Shown: positions 35,818 through 45,905 of the stretch, piece by piece
Numbering within the stretch: the first letter of the stretch is position 1
Layout: every line of letters begins with the position of its first letter
DNA from: Penium margaritaceum
Taxonomy: Eukaryota; Streptophyta; Zygnematophyceae; Desmidiales; Peniaceae
Reading direction: 5' to 3'
Length of the DNA stretch: 64,000 bases
Assembly: GCA_023375785.1 (NCBI GenBank)
Contig: SZWC01000805.1
Location: 83,584-147,583 of the forward strand
Made by a program: the position numbers and the translations under genes
Notes under the pieces: generated by a model
The model's database searches: none
The model's input: the letters and a program-made list of their open reading frames with translations, nothing else
What the model was told of the DNA's origin: nothing

Positions 35818-35910
35818 TAGAAGGCGTGATAAGAAGGCGTGATAAGAAGGCGTGATAAGAAGTCGCTTTCGGCAACCGCTCTTAGAAGGCGTGATAAGAA
35901 GTAGCAAGAG
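35818..35910. repeat. 13-bp tandem repeat at the A6/B3 junction
   Basis: The unit AAGGCGTGATAAG occurs three times in a row and once more after a 26-base spacer. The last copy merges into B3 integrase sequence, where family B has a single such block (AAGGCGTGGTAAG in B1 near 3676). The extra units are therefore a local expansion of B sequence at the junction. Confidence 0.85.
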
Positions 35911-37023
35911 AAGCAACTCAAGACGCCACAAGAGTCTTGGTTAGGGAAGAAACCAGATGCCTCACACTTGAGGGTTTTTGGCTGTACTGCCTTGGCCAAC
36001 TTCAAAGTAGGAAACGGAAAAGGCAAGCCTGATAAACGCACTCACAAGGGAGTAATGGTTGGATACAACACTGCACACAAGCCATACACGCTGTGGGACC
36101 AAGCGGCTGGAAAGCTCATCAGGAGCCAAGATGTCGAGTTTTAATAAAGGACGCTCGGCAAGATAGAGTCATTGGATACTATCCATGCTCCCAAATCAGG
36201 ACAGTAAATGGTGTTACTTGATTCAAGTGATTAGGTACCTGAAAATTGGCACATCGCACCAATGAAGGATGGTGCTGTAGGAAGAGTTGCTATGCAGGGT
36301 GACAAAGCGACGGACTCTGACACCAAGTTTGAGTCATCCGTGGCCTGTGAATCAAACTCTGAGGCTGGTGGCTCTTCCGAAAAAAACAGATCACTAGTAG
36401 TGGAGGAGCAACAGAAGCAACTAAGCCTTGAAGAACCACAAGAAACACTCTGGCATTACATGCGCTAGAAGAAACCTTTGCCCATGTACAACACTTGAAG
36501 GCCGGAATGGACCGGACTCAGCTGGTCATGCTTAACTTAGGGAGAGCCCGTGACCATAACATAGGCTATGAATATGCCACATGTGGCCATCTTGAAGGAG
36601 ACACTCGATAGCGAACTCACATCCATTGAAGAGAACAAAATATGGGTTCTCGTAAATAGGCCCCCAAACGCGCACGTGGTGGAGTCAAAATGGGTACTCC
36701 AAAAAAATTCAAGCAATATGGTATTATCGACAAATACAAGACAAGAGTTGTGTTAAAGGGATTTTGTTAGCGTGCAGGCTCATACTACGAAGAGACATTT
36801 GTGCCTATCGTCACCTTTGCCTTCATCAGATCGATGTTGCGCATCGCTGCTAGAAAATATCTAGAAATCCACCAGATGCATGTTAAGATAACATTCCTCT
36901 CCAGGAAGCTAGACAAAGAAGTGCTGATGAAAGTGCTCGAGAGAGTGAAAGCTGCAAAGGGCAAGGTTTGCGAAGTAGTCCAAGGACTCTACGGGTTGAA
37001 ATAGACCCTAAGGATGTGCTACA

Positions 37024-37066
<43 letters not shown>

Positions 37067-37677
37067 AGAGAGAGTTCTGAAATCAATGTTTCCAACGAGA
37101 TATTGTTACACTCTCTTGATTCATTTGTGGCAGAGATCTCAATGTTCTTGGGACACATTGACTGCTGAAGCCGGTACAAAGGAAACCGAGGTTCCAGAAT
37201 TGATTTGTGCCATCCTAAAACCCTAGGAGTTGGTACCAAGTAGGCATCCTAACATATTTTGTTGTGTGAATAAAAATTTGTACCATTTATGGATGGACGG
37301 CTTCATGGCCGGGGTCACCTTTGTGCATTACCAGGATTATTCCTAGTGGCTATGTGCAGGAGGATGAGTAAGGCTTGATGTTGGTTGTACTATACGTGGA
37401 TGACCAAATCATCTGCTTGTCGTTGTTTGAGCTGCTAAACAAGCTAAAGACAGATCTTAGCAACAGGTTCAAGAGGAAGAACATGGGTCCACTGAAGTTC
37501 TACCTCAGAATAGCCGTCCACCGCAATCAAGCAGCAGGTACCATCGAGCTAAACTAGACCAAGTACATCATGGGGGTCCTCAAGCGCTACAACATGGAGG
37601 AGTCCAAGCCCATCTGTACACCCATGACAAAAAACATCAAGCTCTCTTCTCTATTAGCCGTAAGATAGAAGTAGAAC
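35880..37677 (+). mobile_element. B3: family B pol fragment
   Basis: B3 is a plus-strand fragment of a family B element without LTRs. The integrase C-terminal part (AHKPYTLWDQAAGKLI) lies near 36070, and the acidic linker at about 36260-36470. RT follows from about 36570, with EIHQMHVKITFLS near 36860, LYGLK near 36990, YVDDQIICLS near 37395 and FYLRIAVHRNQAAGTIELN near 37500. It stops where the 5' LTR of B2 begins. A foreign 265-bp stretch is lodged inside RT (37026-37290). It is broken, with about ten breaks. Confidence 0.85.
37026..37290. repeat. Unidentified insertion with a GA tract inside B3
   Basis: About 265 bp interrupts the RT region. Sister elements read straight from TACAAGGAGATGG to the following TGGATGG. 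It opens with a (GA)n run of about 18 units (37026-37062) and continues with unique sequence ending in GTGTGAATAAAAATTTG. No terminal repeats, Pol III boxes or coding motif are recognised. Confidence 0.7.
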
Positions 37678-38442
37678 TCTTGGCCTCATATGTCCCTTGT
37701 CCATGGCTAATATTTGGGCAAGCACAGGACGAAAAAGGCATACACTGCTCCCTTGGAGTAAGTTCCGTGAGCCTGGTCCAGATAGACAAGGCATGCATTG
37801 CTCCTTTTGAGGTAGTCCCCTTTGTCTGATCTAAATAGTATAGCCAGCAAACACTACCTTGGACACCTTGTTGCTTAGACGTTCCAGAGTTAGTCTCTGG
37901 AGAGAGAGGTCACAGGGTCAGATCCCAGCGTGGTGACTAATTTTCTTTGTAACCAAAAGGGGGACATGAAGGTTCTAAGAGACATATTAGAACATTCCAA
38001 GGTCCTTCCTGGTGGCTAGAGCCACTTGGCAGTCAGTGGGAGTGCCATGTAGGCAAGGAGAATGACGCAATTTAGATTGCCCCTAAAGCGGCTCATCTAA
38101 GTAGCCACTGCACGCCTATGTTAGAGGCTGGCTCTAGGACTATAAGAACCTGTTAGTTGCGTGTCATTGAGTACATTTCTTACCTTTGAGACTCCTAACA
38201 GAGTTGTCCACCACAGGTAATTTCTAAAGAAGCATTGGTTGGTCTAAGCCCAATGAGTTCGCTCCTCGCGCAAAAGTGACTAGTGCGAAGGACAGTGCAA
38301 GGAAGTGATTCCTATGATGTGCTCAGTATAGAACCTTAGCTCTGTGGGTAATATTATCTAATGGTTGCAATACCAAGAGCGGTCTGCGGGAACCATTGTG
38401 CCGGAACCCGTTTTATAGACTGTTGTCTCAGGCAGGTTGACA
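37678..38442 (+). repeat. B2 5' LTR
   Basis: This is a family B LTR of about 765 bp ending GCAGGTTGACA at 38442. Its first bases (TCTTGGCCTCATATG) are an altered form of TGTTGACCTCATATG. Confidence 0.87.
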
Positions 38443-38444
38443 AA

Positions 38445-38458
38445 GGGTTATGGATCGA
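38445..38458 (+). other. B2 primer site (half-tRNA type)
   Basis: GGGTTATGGATC follows the LTR by two bases. It matches the complement of the initiator tRNA-Met anticodon arm (GGGTTATGGGCCCA) over its first nine bases, with later mismatches. The better preserved copy is in B4. Confidence 0.6.
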
Positions 38459-38831
38459 CACAGACTAGTTGTAAGGCACGCTTTTGTGCACTCTCTCGCC
38501 CTCTTCATTTTGCAGCACGTATTAGCTCCATCAGCTTTATCAACTCCATGTGCTCCATGAGCTCCAATGGCGGGTGCTGGCACTTAGCGAACAAGGGCCA
38601 AGGATAAGCTTTGCCCTTGGAGGTACGGCCATTGGGCCCTAACCAAGATAAGCTCCGCTCTTGGAGGCACGACCCTGGGTTGGCTAGTGTGCATTTTTCT
38701 CTCTTTGCAGGTGTTCAACGGCTAAGGGGTAAGTGTCGAATCTGTACCTTCTAAACTGGTAGCAGACGACAAACTACATCAGCCTACATGGGCTTTAATG
38801 AAGTAGAGAAGCAGAGAAGCAAAGAAGTAGT

Positions 38832-40095
38832 ATGACAATACCCGTGACGCTCACTATAGAGCAGGTCAACTGTGGGATGTCAAAGTTCACTGGGTTTGGT
38901 TCTCCCTTATGGAAATGGAAACTTGAGATTGTCATGAGGGTAAATTGCTACTTGAAGATGTTCCTTGGACAAGAGGTTGAACCTCTAAAAACAGATCATA
39001 GATATGAAACAAGGAGTGTTAAAATTCACATGGCGCTTGGGATTCTTGTGACATCAGTGCATGAGTCACAGCATGTCCACCTCCAAGGCATCATACATGC
39101 ATCAAAGGCTTATAAGAAACTTGCACGTGTACACCAATCAACGGCTCTCGCAAATTACCTCTTCATACTTTGAAAGCTGATTTGGATGATTGTGAGCGAG
39201 GGAGAGTCCATTCCGGACTTCCTATTGCAGTTTGAAGGACTGTTGCAGTGACCTATAATTCTCCTCATGGCGCTACCAGAAAGCTGGAGTCCTCTAATCA
39301 CCATCTTTGGCTATTTGAAGGACGATATGACATATGAGGCAGTGTCCAAGTATGTGCGCATCGAGGCCATGCATCGCAGCGGTAGTGAGGGTACCATTTC
39401 AGCCTTTGTTGCATAATATGGTGGTTGAAACAACAATTTTCTTCTAGTCAGACTAGCAACGGAAGCGGTGGCGGTAGAGGAAAAGGCAATAGTGGCGGTG
39501 GAAAGAGTTCAAAGCGTCCTGGGAAGTGCCATAGCTGTGGCAAGCTTGGGCATTGGGCACTGGAGTGCAGGTCTCCCAAGAAGGAATACAGACATCACGG
39601 TGGTAGATATGAGGGTAAAGGAAAGGATACGAAGGAGTTGACGAACATGATGGCTTAGAGCGTGCCAGCAACCAAGGGAGTGGTAGTGCTCAAGCGTGGA
39701 GCCTACGGGCGCGACTTTGGCATGAACCAGGACTCTTCAAGGGAGAAGGATGGATTCATCTTTATTGGGGATACTCAACGTCGCTCCATGTGTGCCAGTG
39801 GCTTTCTTGTGCATGCGCAAGGTGAGAGATAAGTTGATTTGCATCAATGTGAACGGTGCTGAAAAAGACTTGAAGCTAGAGAACGTCGTTTACATGCCGT
39901 CTTTTGCGGGAAACCTCTTGTCTGTGTCCAAAATCACGGACCATGACATGACGGTCGTCTTCAAGGAGGAGGAGGCCGTTTTTGTCAAGAACAAGGATAT
40001 CAAGATCTCGTATACTAAGGAGGGTCTTGTTGCACACGTCCAAAGGATGTGGCATAAGGAGATGGACGGCTTCATGGCGGGGCTCACCTTCACGT
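38832..40095 (+). pseudogene. B2 gag and protease/pre-integrase remnant
   Basis: Gag starts MTIPVTLTIEQVNCGMSKFT at 38832. A readable 113-residue block covers the N-terminal half. The zinc knuckle CHSCGKLGHWALEC lies near 39525-39570, after a Gly/Ser-rich tract. A protease-like region and the pre-integrase segment (MPSFAGNLLSVSKITDHDMT) follow near 39890-39960. It is broken. Confidence 0.82.
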
Positions 40096-41215
40096 ACTGA
40101 CAAATGACCCTGGTGTCTATGTGCGGGAGGATAAGAAAGGTTTGATACTGGTTGCACTATACGTGGATGACCTCATTATCTTCTTGTCATCGGTCGAGCT
40201 GTTGAACAAGCTGAACACAGATCTAATAAACAGCTTCAAGATGAAGGACATAGGTCCACTCGACTTCTATCTCGGGATAGTTGTCCACCGCAATTGAGCA
40301 GCAAGCACCATCGAGCTAAACCAGACCATGTACATCATGGAGGTCTTCTAGCGCTATAACATGGAGGACTGCAAGCCCATTAGTATACCCATGACGATAG
40401 ACATCAAGTTCTCCTCCTCCATGAGCCCCAGCATGGAAGTAAAATGGCATGAGATGGAGAACATTCCATACTAGTTAGCTATTGACAACCTCATGTATAC
40501 CATGGTAGGAACACGCCCTGGCATTTGCTTTGCTATGGAACAAGTGAGCAGGTTTGTGTCCAATCCAGGGCTGTAGTACTCGCAAGTAGTCAAGCGCATC
40601 ATGCGCTATCTATAGAAGACCAGACACATGGGAATCTAGTTTCGAGGCAAAAAAGGATTTGACCCGTTGCGGCTGGTGTGCTACACAGACGCCGACCGGA
40701 GAGGAAGAATCGATGACAGAAAATCCACCTTCGGCTTTCTGTGCCTCTTGAACACTGGTGTAGTCTCTTAGGCAAGCAAAAAGCAAGACTGTGTCTCCTT
40801 CTCTACCGTAGAGGCAGAGGACATTGCTCTGTAAGAAGCATGCAAGGAGACATAGTGGTTATGCAGTTTGCTTGGAGAGATCAAAGTGCCACAAACGGAG
40901 GCAACAGAGGTCTTCATCAACAACAAGAGCGCCATGAAAATGGCACAAGATGATGTCATCTCCCGGAGGACCAAGCACATCAACATCAGGTACCACTACT
41001 CACGGGACCTTGTCACAAAGGAGATCGTGGACCTGGAATACGTGGAAACAAGGAAGATACTCAGAGATTGCATGACAAAGGTGCTGGATGGCAAATTCCA
41101 CTCTTCGGGTACTCCAGGCACCGATATGGTCAATGCAGCGGACGAGGACTAAGGCTAAGACCACTCCAGAGAGGGAAGATCTCACAGCCGATGGAGAGAT
41201 GTGCAAGGGAGAGTT
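40096..41215 (+). pseudogene. B2 RT end and RNase H
   Basis: The RT C-terminal part (LYVDDLIIF near 40150) and connection (IVHRN near 40280) are followed by RNase H, with YTDAD near 40685, STVEAEDIAL near 40803, and NNKSAMKMAQDDVISRRTKH near 40920. A purine-rich GCAAGGGAGAGTT precedes the 3' LTR. It is broken. Confidence 0.82.
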
Positions 41216-41897
41216 TGTTGACCTGATATGCTCCTTGTCCATGGCTGATATTTAGACAGGCACAGGACAGACTTGGCATGCATTGCTCCCTTGAACTAAG
41301 TCGCCTAAGTCTGGTTCAGATACGCAAGGCATGCACTGCTCATTTGGAGCAAGTCCCTTTGGTCTAATCTGCATAGTATAGCCAGCAAACACTACCTAGA
41401 ACAAAAGGGGGATAGGAAGGTTCTAAGAGACATCTTAGAACATTCCAAGGTCCTTCTTTGTAGCTGGCGCCACTTGGCAGTTACAAGGAGCGCCATGTCG
41501 TCAAGGGGGATGATGCCATGCATATTGCCCCCAAAGTGGCTCATCCAAGGAGCAAGTGCGCGCCTAAGCTAGAGGCTCGCTGGCTGTAAGACTATAAGAA
41601 CCTGTCAGTTGCCTGTCATTGAGTACAGTTCTTACCTTTGAGACTCGAAACAGAGTTGTCTACCAGCGGCAGACACTAAAGAAGCATTGGTTGGTCTAAG
41701 CCCTAGGACTTTGCTCCTTGTGCAAAACTGACTAGGTGCTAAGGACATAGTGCAAGGAAGTGATTCTCATGAACTACTCAGTGTGGAACTTTGGCTCTGA
41801 GGGTGATATCATCTCTTGGTTGCAATACCAAGAGCAGTTGGCGAGAACCATTGTTTCGGAACCAATTTTCTAGACCGTCGCCTCGGGCAGGTTGACA
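41216..41897 (+). repeat. B2 3' LTR
   Basis: This is a 682-bp family B LTR running from TGTTGACCTGATATG to GCAGGTTGACA. The 11-bp minisatellite starts at the next base. Confidence 0.9.
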
Positions 41898-44105
41898 GTT
41901 GCATCATAGTTGTACCCTAGTTTTACCCTAGTCGTGCCCTACTTGTACCTTAATTGCGTCCTAGCTGTGCCCTAATTGCAGCCTAGTGGAGCCCTATTTG
42001 CGGCCTAGTTGTGCCCTACTTGCGCCCTAGTTGATACCTAGATACCCCTCAGTTGGGCACTAGCTATATCCTAGTTGTGTCCTTGTTCCATCCTACTTGA
42101 GTCCTAGTCGTGGCCTAGTTATGGCCTACTTACGCCCTAGTTATGCCCAACCTGTATTTTAGTTGTACCCTAGTAGCGCCATACTTGTTCCCTAGTTGCG
42201 TTCTAGTCGTGCCCTAGTTATGGCATAGGTGCGTCCTATTTGTACCTGAATTACGCCGTACTTGCGCCCTAGTTGATCCGTAGTTGCGCCTCAGTTGGAC
42301 CCTAGCTATGTCCTAGTTGCGCCGTATTTGTTCCTTGGTTGCACCATAGTTGCATCCAATTTGCGCCCTGCTTGCACCCTACATGCGCCCTAGTTGTGTT
42401 CCACTTGTGTCCTAGTTTAATCCTAGTTGCACCCTAATTACGCCCGACTTGCGCCCTAGTTGTGCCCTAGTTGTGCCCTAGTAATGCCCTAGTTGCGCCC
42501 TACTGGCACCCTAGTCGTGCCATAGTTGTACCTCGTTGCACCCTACTTGCGTCATACTTGCGCCATATATACGTCCTAATTGCACCCTACTTTCCGCCCT
42601 ACTTGTATCCTAGTTACACGCTAGTTGCATCCTAGTTGGACCCTACTTGAGCCCTACTTGCACTCTAGTTGTACCCTGCATATGCCCTAGTTGCGCCCTA
42701 CTTGTGTCGTAGTTGAGCCCTACTTGCACCTTAGTTTCATTGTACTTACATCTCAAATACTTTATTCTCACACCCTAGTTGTACCCCAGTTGCGTCCTTG
42801 TTGCGCCCTACTTGTGCCCTACTTGCATCCTACTTGCGTCCTACTTATACCCTAGTTGCTCCCTAGTTCCGCCTCAGCTAGGCACTAACAACGCCTTGAC
42901 TACAACCTACTTGCAACCTATTTGCGTCCTACTTGCACCCTAGTTAAGCCCTACTTACACCCGAGTTAAGTACTACTTACACCCTAGTTGTGCCTCAATT
43001 CAGCGCTAGCTATGCTCTAGTTAGGCCCTAGTTGCATCCTAGTTTTGCTCTAATTGCACCCTGGTTTCATCATACCTGCGTTAGAGTTGTAGCCTGATTG
43101 CGTCCTTGTTGCGCCCTACTTGCACCGTACTTCTACCCTTGTTGCACCCTAGTACAACAGTTGTGCCTTAGTTGGATACTAGCTCCGCCCTAGTTGCGTC
43201 CTAGTTATGCCCTACTTGTGCCGTATTTGCGCTGCCCTTTCACCCTACTTGTGCCTTGGTTGCGTCCTAGTTACGCCCTAGTTGCGCCCTAGTTGTGCCT
43301 CAGTTGGGTAGTAACTACGCCATAGTTGCACCATACTTGCGCCCTGGTTGCGCCATAGTTACGTCCTAGCTGTAACCTACTTGCGCCCTGCTTGCCCCCT
43401 AGTTGTGCCCTAGTTGTGCCTTAGTTTTGTCCTATTTGTGCCCTAATTGCGCCCTACGTTTGCCCCAGTTTCACCCTAGATCACCCTAGTTGTGCCCTAC
43501 TTGTACCCTATTTGCATCCTACATGCGTCCTAGTTGTATTCTAATTGTACCCTATTTGCATCCTAGTTGTACCATACTTGCGCCCTACTTGCTCCCTAGT
43601 TGCACCCTAATTGTACCCTAGTTACATCTGAGTTGTGTCCTACTTGCATCCTAGTTGTGCCCTACTTGCGTCCTAGTTGCGCCCTAGTTACGCCATAGTT
43701 GGAGACTACCTACGTCCTGCTTGTGGCCTAGTTGCGTCCTAGTTCCACCCTAGTTGCACTCTACTTGTGCCCTACTTGCTCTCTACTTGCACCCTAGTTG
43801 CGTCCTACTTGCGCCCTAGTTATCATAGCTGTACCCTAGTTTCACCCAACATGCGCCCTACTTTTACCCTAGTTGTGTCATACTTGCACCCTAGTTGTAC
43901 CCTACTTGCACCCTACTTCTACCCTACTTACGTCCTTGTTGCGCATGCACTGTGCTGTAGTTGCCCCCTTTTTGTGCCTTATGTGCGCCCTAGTTACGCC
44001 CTAGTTGTACACTAGTTGCGTCCTACTCGTGCCCTAGCTATACCATACTTGCGCCCCAGTTGTACCATACCTGCGCCGTAGTTGCGCCCTAGTTGCACAT
44101 TAGTT
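41898..44105. repeat. P1: degenerate 11-bp minisatellite array
   Basis: About 200 head-to-tail units with consensus TTGCGCCCTAG fill 2.2 kb. Common variants are C/T at position 4, G/A at position 5 and CTAC for CTAG. A longer marker block of the form CCTCAGTTGGGCACTAGCTACG breaks the rhythm at irregular intervals (near 42045, 42285, 42870, 42985, 43165, 43300, 43690). From about 43300 to its end the array lines up unit by unit with P2. Reading frames inside it are by-products of the repeat. Confidence 0.95.
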
Positions 44106-45795
44106 GAAAACTATTTGAATAATGAGGTGCTTATGAGGTAAGGAAGACAATGTAGTAGGCGATCAATGAGTTGAGAGGCAAAAGCGGAGGCAAAAGCAAT
44201 TGGTGTAGTGCGAGTTGCACGAGCAAAAGAGCAAACTAAGAGATAATCCAAAAATGTATATGCTGTATCAAGATGCCAATATAGGGTCTCGTCATGAAGA
44301 TACGGGGATGAAGAGAGATGGCATAGCCATGGGCGCAGTGCTAGGAAGAAGGGGTGCAAGAGGCTACAGCAAAAGATGGTAGAGTGTAAACGTAGTCCTT
44401 AGGTACCCAGTGAGAGATACAATTCCAAGGGACATGTTTTGAGGATGGTCAGATAACGACGTGCTCGCAACACTGAGATCAAGGCTGGATAGCCACAACA
44501 CCGAGGTGCGGGCAACATGATGTTGATGGATCTGGGCGTAGTGAAGGTGCAGTGAATCGTCAAACCTCACGGGGATTTTCAAGAGGGGAATAGATAGTGG
44601 ACGCGATGCTGTCAGCTCGAGTGTTGATTAGAGATGAGAAAACTGCAGAATAGGAGGCCAAAAGAAGAGTCGCAGAGGAGCGTTGGGGACAGGGCAGAGC
44701 TTGGGCCAATAAAAACACATTGGATGGACGGAACTGGTAGACAAAGTTATAGGTATGTAATACATTAAGTGGTACGTAGACTAGTCTAGTTAGGTTCTAC
44801 CACTACTCATACTCCTATGGCGGTTGGTACGCAAACCATAGCTGAAGTAGCCTTGTTGTTGCTACTGCTCTTGGTGGTGCAAGAGTCGGGACCCAACTTC
44901 GTATCCCAGCTTGTAGGTGCCCATGCTACTGTGAACCGGAACGTCCTGAGTCTAATGGTTAGGTGTGGGAGGAAACGGGTACCGTGGCAACTCTTTGGGA
45001 CATAGTAGGGACTGAGGCGCAGTTGTTGTGTTACATGTCTGAAGGCGGTTGTGAGAGCCGTTATTACTGTAGGCCGTTAATAGTAAGATAATGCGTAGGA
45101 GAGCTTGGCTGTCAAGAGGCTACTAGCGCCATCAATCACTGACTTGTGGGTACGGAGCTAAGAAAATTTCAGTTGTCTCGCAAAATATTTTTGCTGCGGG
45201 TCTTTGGGGGCACCGCGGGCAGATGAGAACACTTTAGTGTAGATACGATGTAAGCATGATGCAGGCCTTATGACTCTTGTATGATATTCTAACATGTCCT
45301 CGCAAGGTCACAAGGCTTGAATGGATGAACCTGATGGAGGAGTGAATAGATGGGACTAGAGGGGAAGTGTTTATGGAGTGTCTTGTCTTGCTCCAGGTAG
45401 TGGGATAAAGAGCAAAGAAATAACAGGGAATATTGCTGTTGGATGAGTGCTTGCATCCGAGAGGAATGGAGCAGGACTATTTCGAGGACTAAATGGGAGA
45501 AGATAGAAGTCCAAAAGAAGAGAGTTGTGAGGTGTGGTTTGTGTTGTAGAGACCATGAGGAAATAGGAGTGAGTTTGCTATCGCACAGGATGGTACGGGT
45601 CTCGAACTAAAAAATGGAGGTCCGTATACGGAGGAGTAGATGGAGGGAGTATACGGTTATGTGAGAGATTATGCTGATGTTCTTTGGTTGAGTAGTAGGT
45701 TTGCTGAAGGTACAATGAGGGAAGGGGAGGACTGTTGTAGGGATGTGCTAGTGTGAAATAATGGAGATGAAGTATGTTTTCATGTGAGGTGTTCA
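44106..45795. repeat. Q module, copy 1, first part
   Basis: This is non-tandem spacer that follows P1. It is colinear with 57446-59140 at a constant offset of about 13.33 kb; for example the ATGGCGGTTGGTACGC block lies at 44817 and 58149. Short frames recur between copies (62 residues at 44817 with a leucine-rich start; minus-strand 45371-45556) but are not kept open consistently. No known domain is recognised. A7 interrupts the module on the right. Confidence 0.85.
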
Positions 45796-45905
45796 TGTTG
45801 GGTAAGGACCCATCCCGCTGAGTTTAAGGTCCATGGGAACAAGCTCCAGGAAACAACTAGATGCCTACTCCGATTGTCAATCGGACTTCATCATTTGAAA
45901 GATAT
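45796..45905 (+). repeat. A7 5' LTR stub
   Basis: This is the first 110 bp or so of a family A LTR (TGTTGGGTAAGGACCC), directly followed by gag sequence. Confidence 0.8.

Larger units (their letters stand above)
37678..41897 (+). mobile_element. B2: short family B element with both LTRs
   Basis: B2 is a plus-strand family B element, 4.2 kb long, with LTRs at 37678-38442 and 41216-41897. It has a half-tRNA primer site, a leader with the 44-bp duplication, gag with zinc knuckle, a protease/pre-integrase piece, and the end of RT plus RNase H. It lacks much of the family's pol and has roughly ten further breaks. No target duplication is recognisable. On the left it abuts B3; on the right its LTR ends exactly where the 11-bp minisatellite begins. 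Confidence 0.88.

Noticed and set aside
36883-37239. 118-residue minus-strand frame over the GA tract
   Set aside because: Its SLSLSL run is a translation of the (GA)n microsatellite, and the frame crosses from the insertion into B3 sequence.
43767-44015. Open frames with an 11-residue LVASYLHPSCT-like repeat in the arrays (also 54581-54790 and 55494-55691)
   Set aside because: An 11-bp unit read in three frames gives an 11-residue repeat automatically. The frames open where CTAC replaces CTAG, have no start context and are not shared between P1 and P2.
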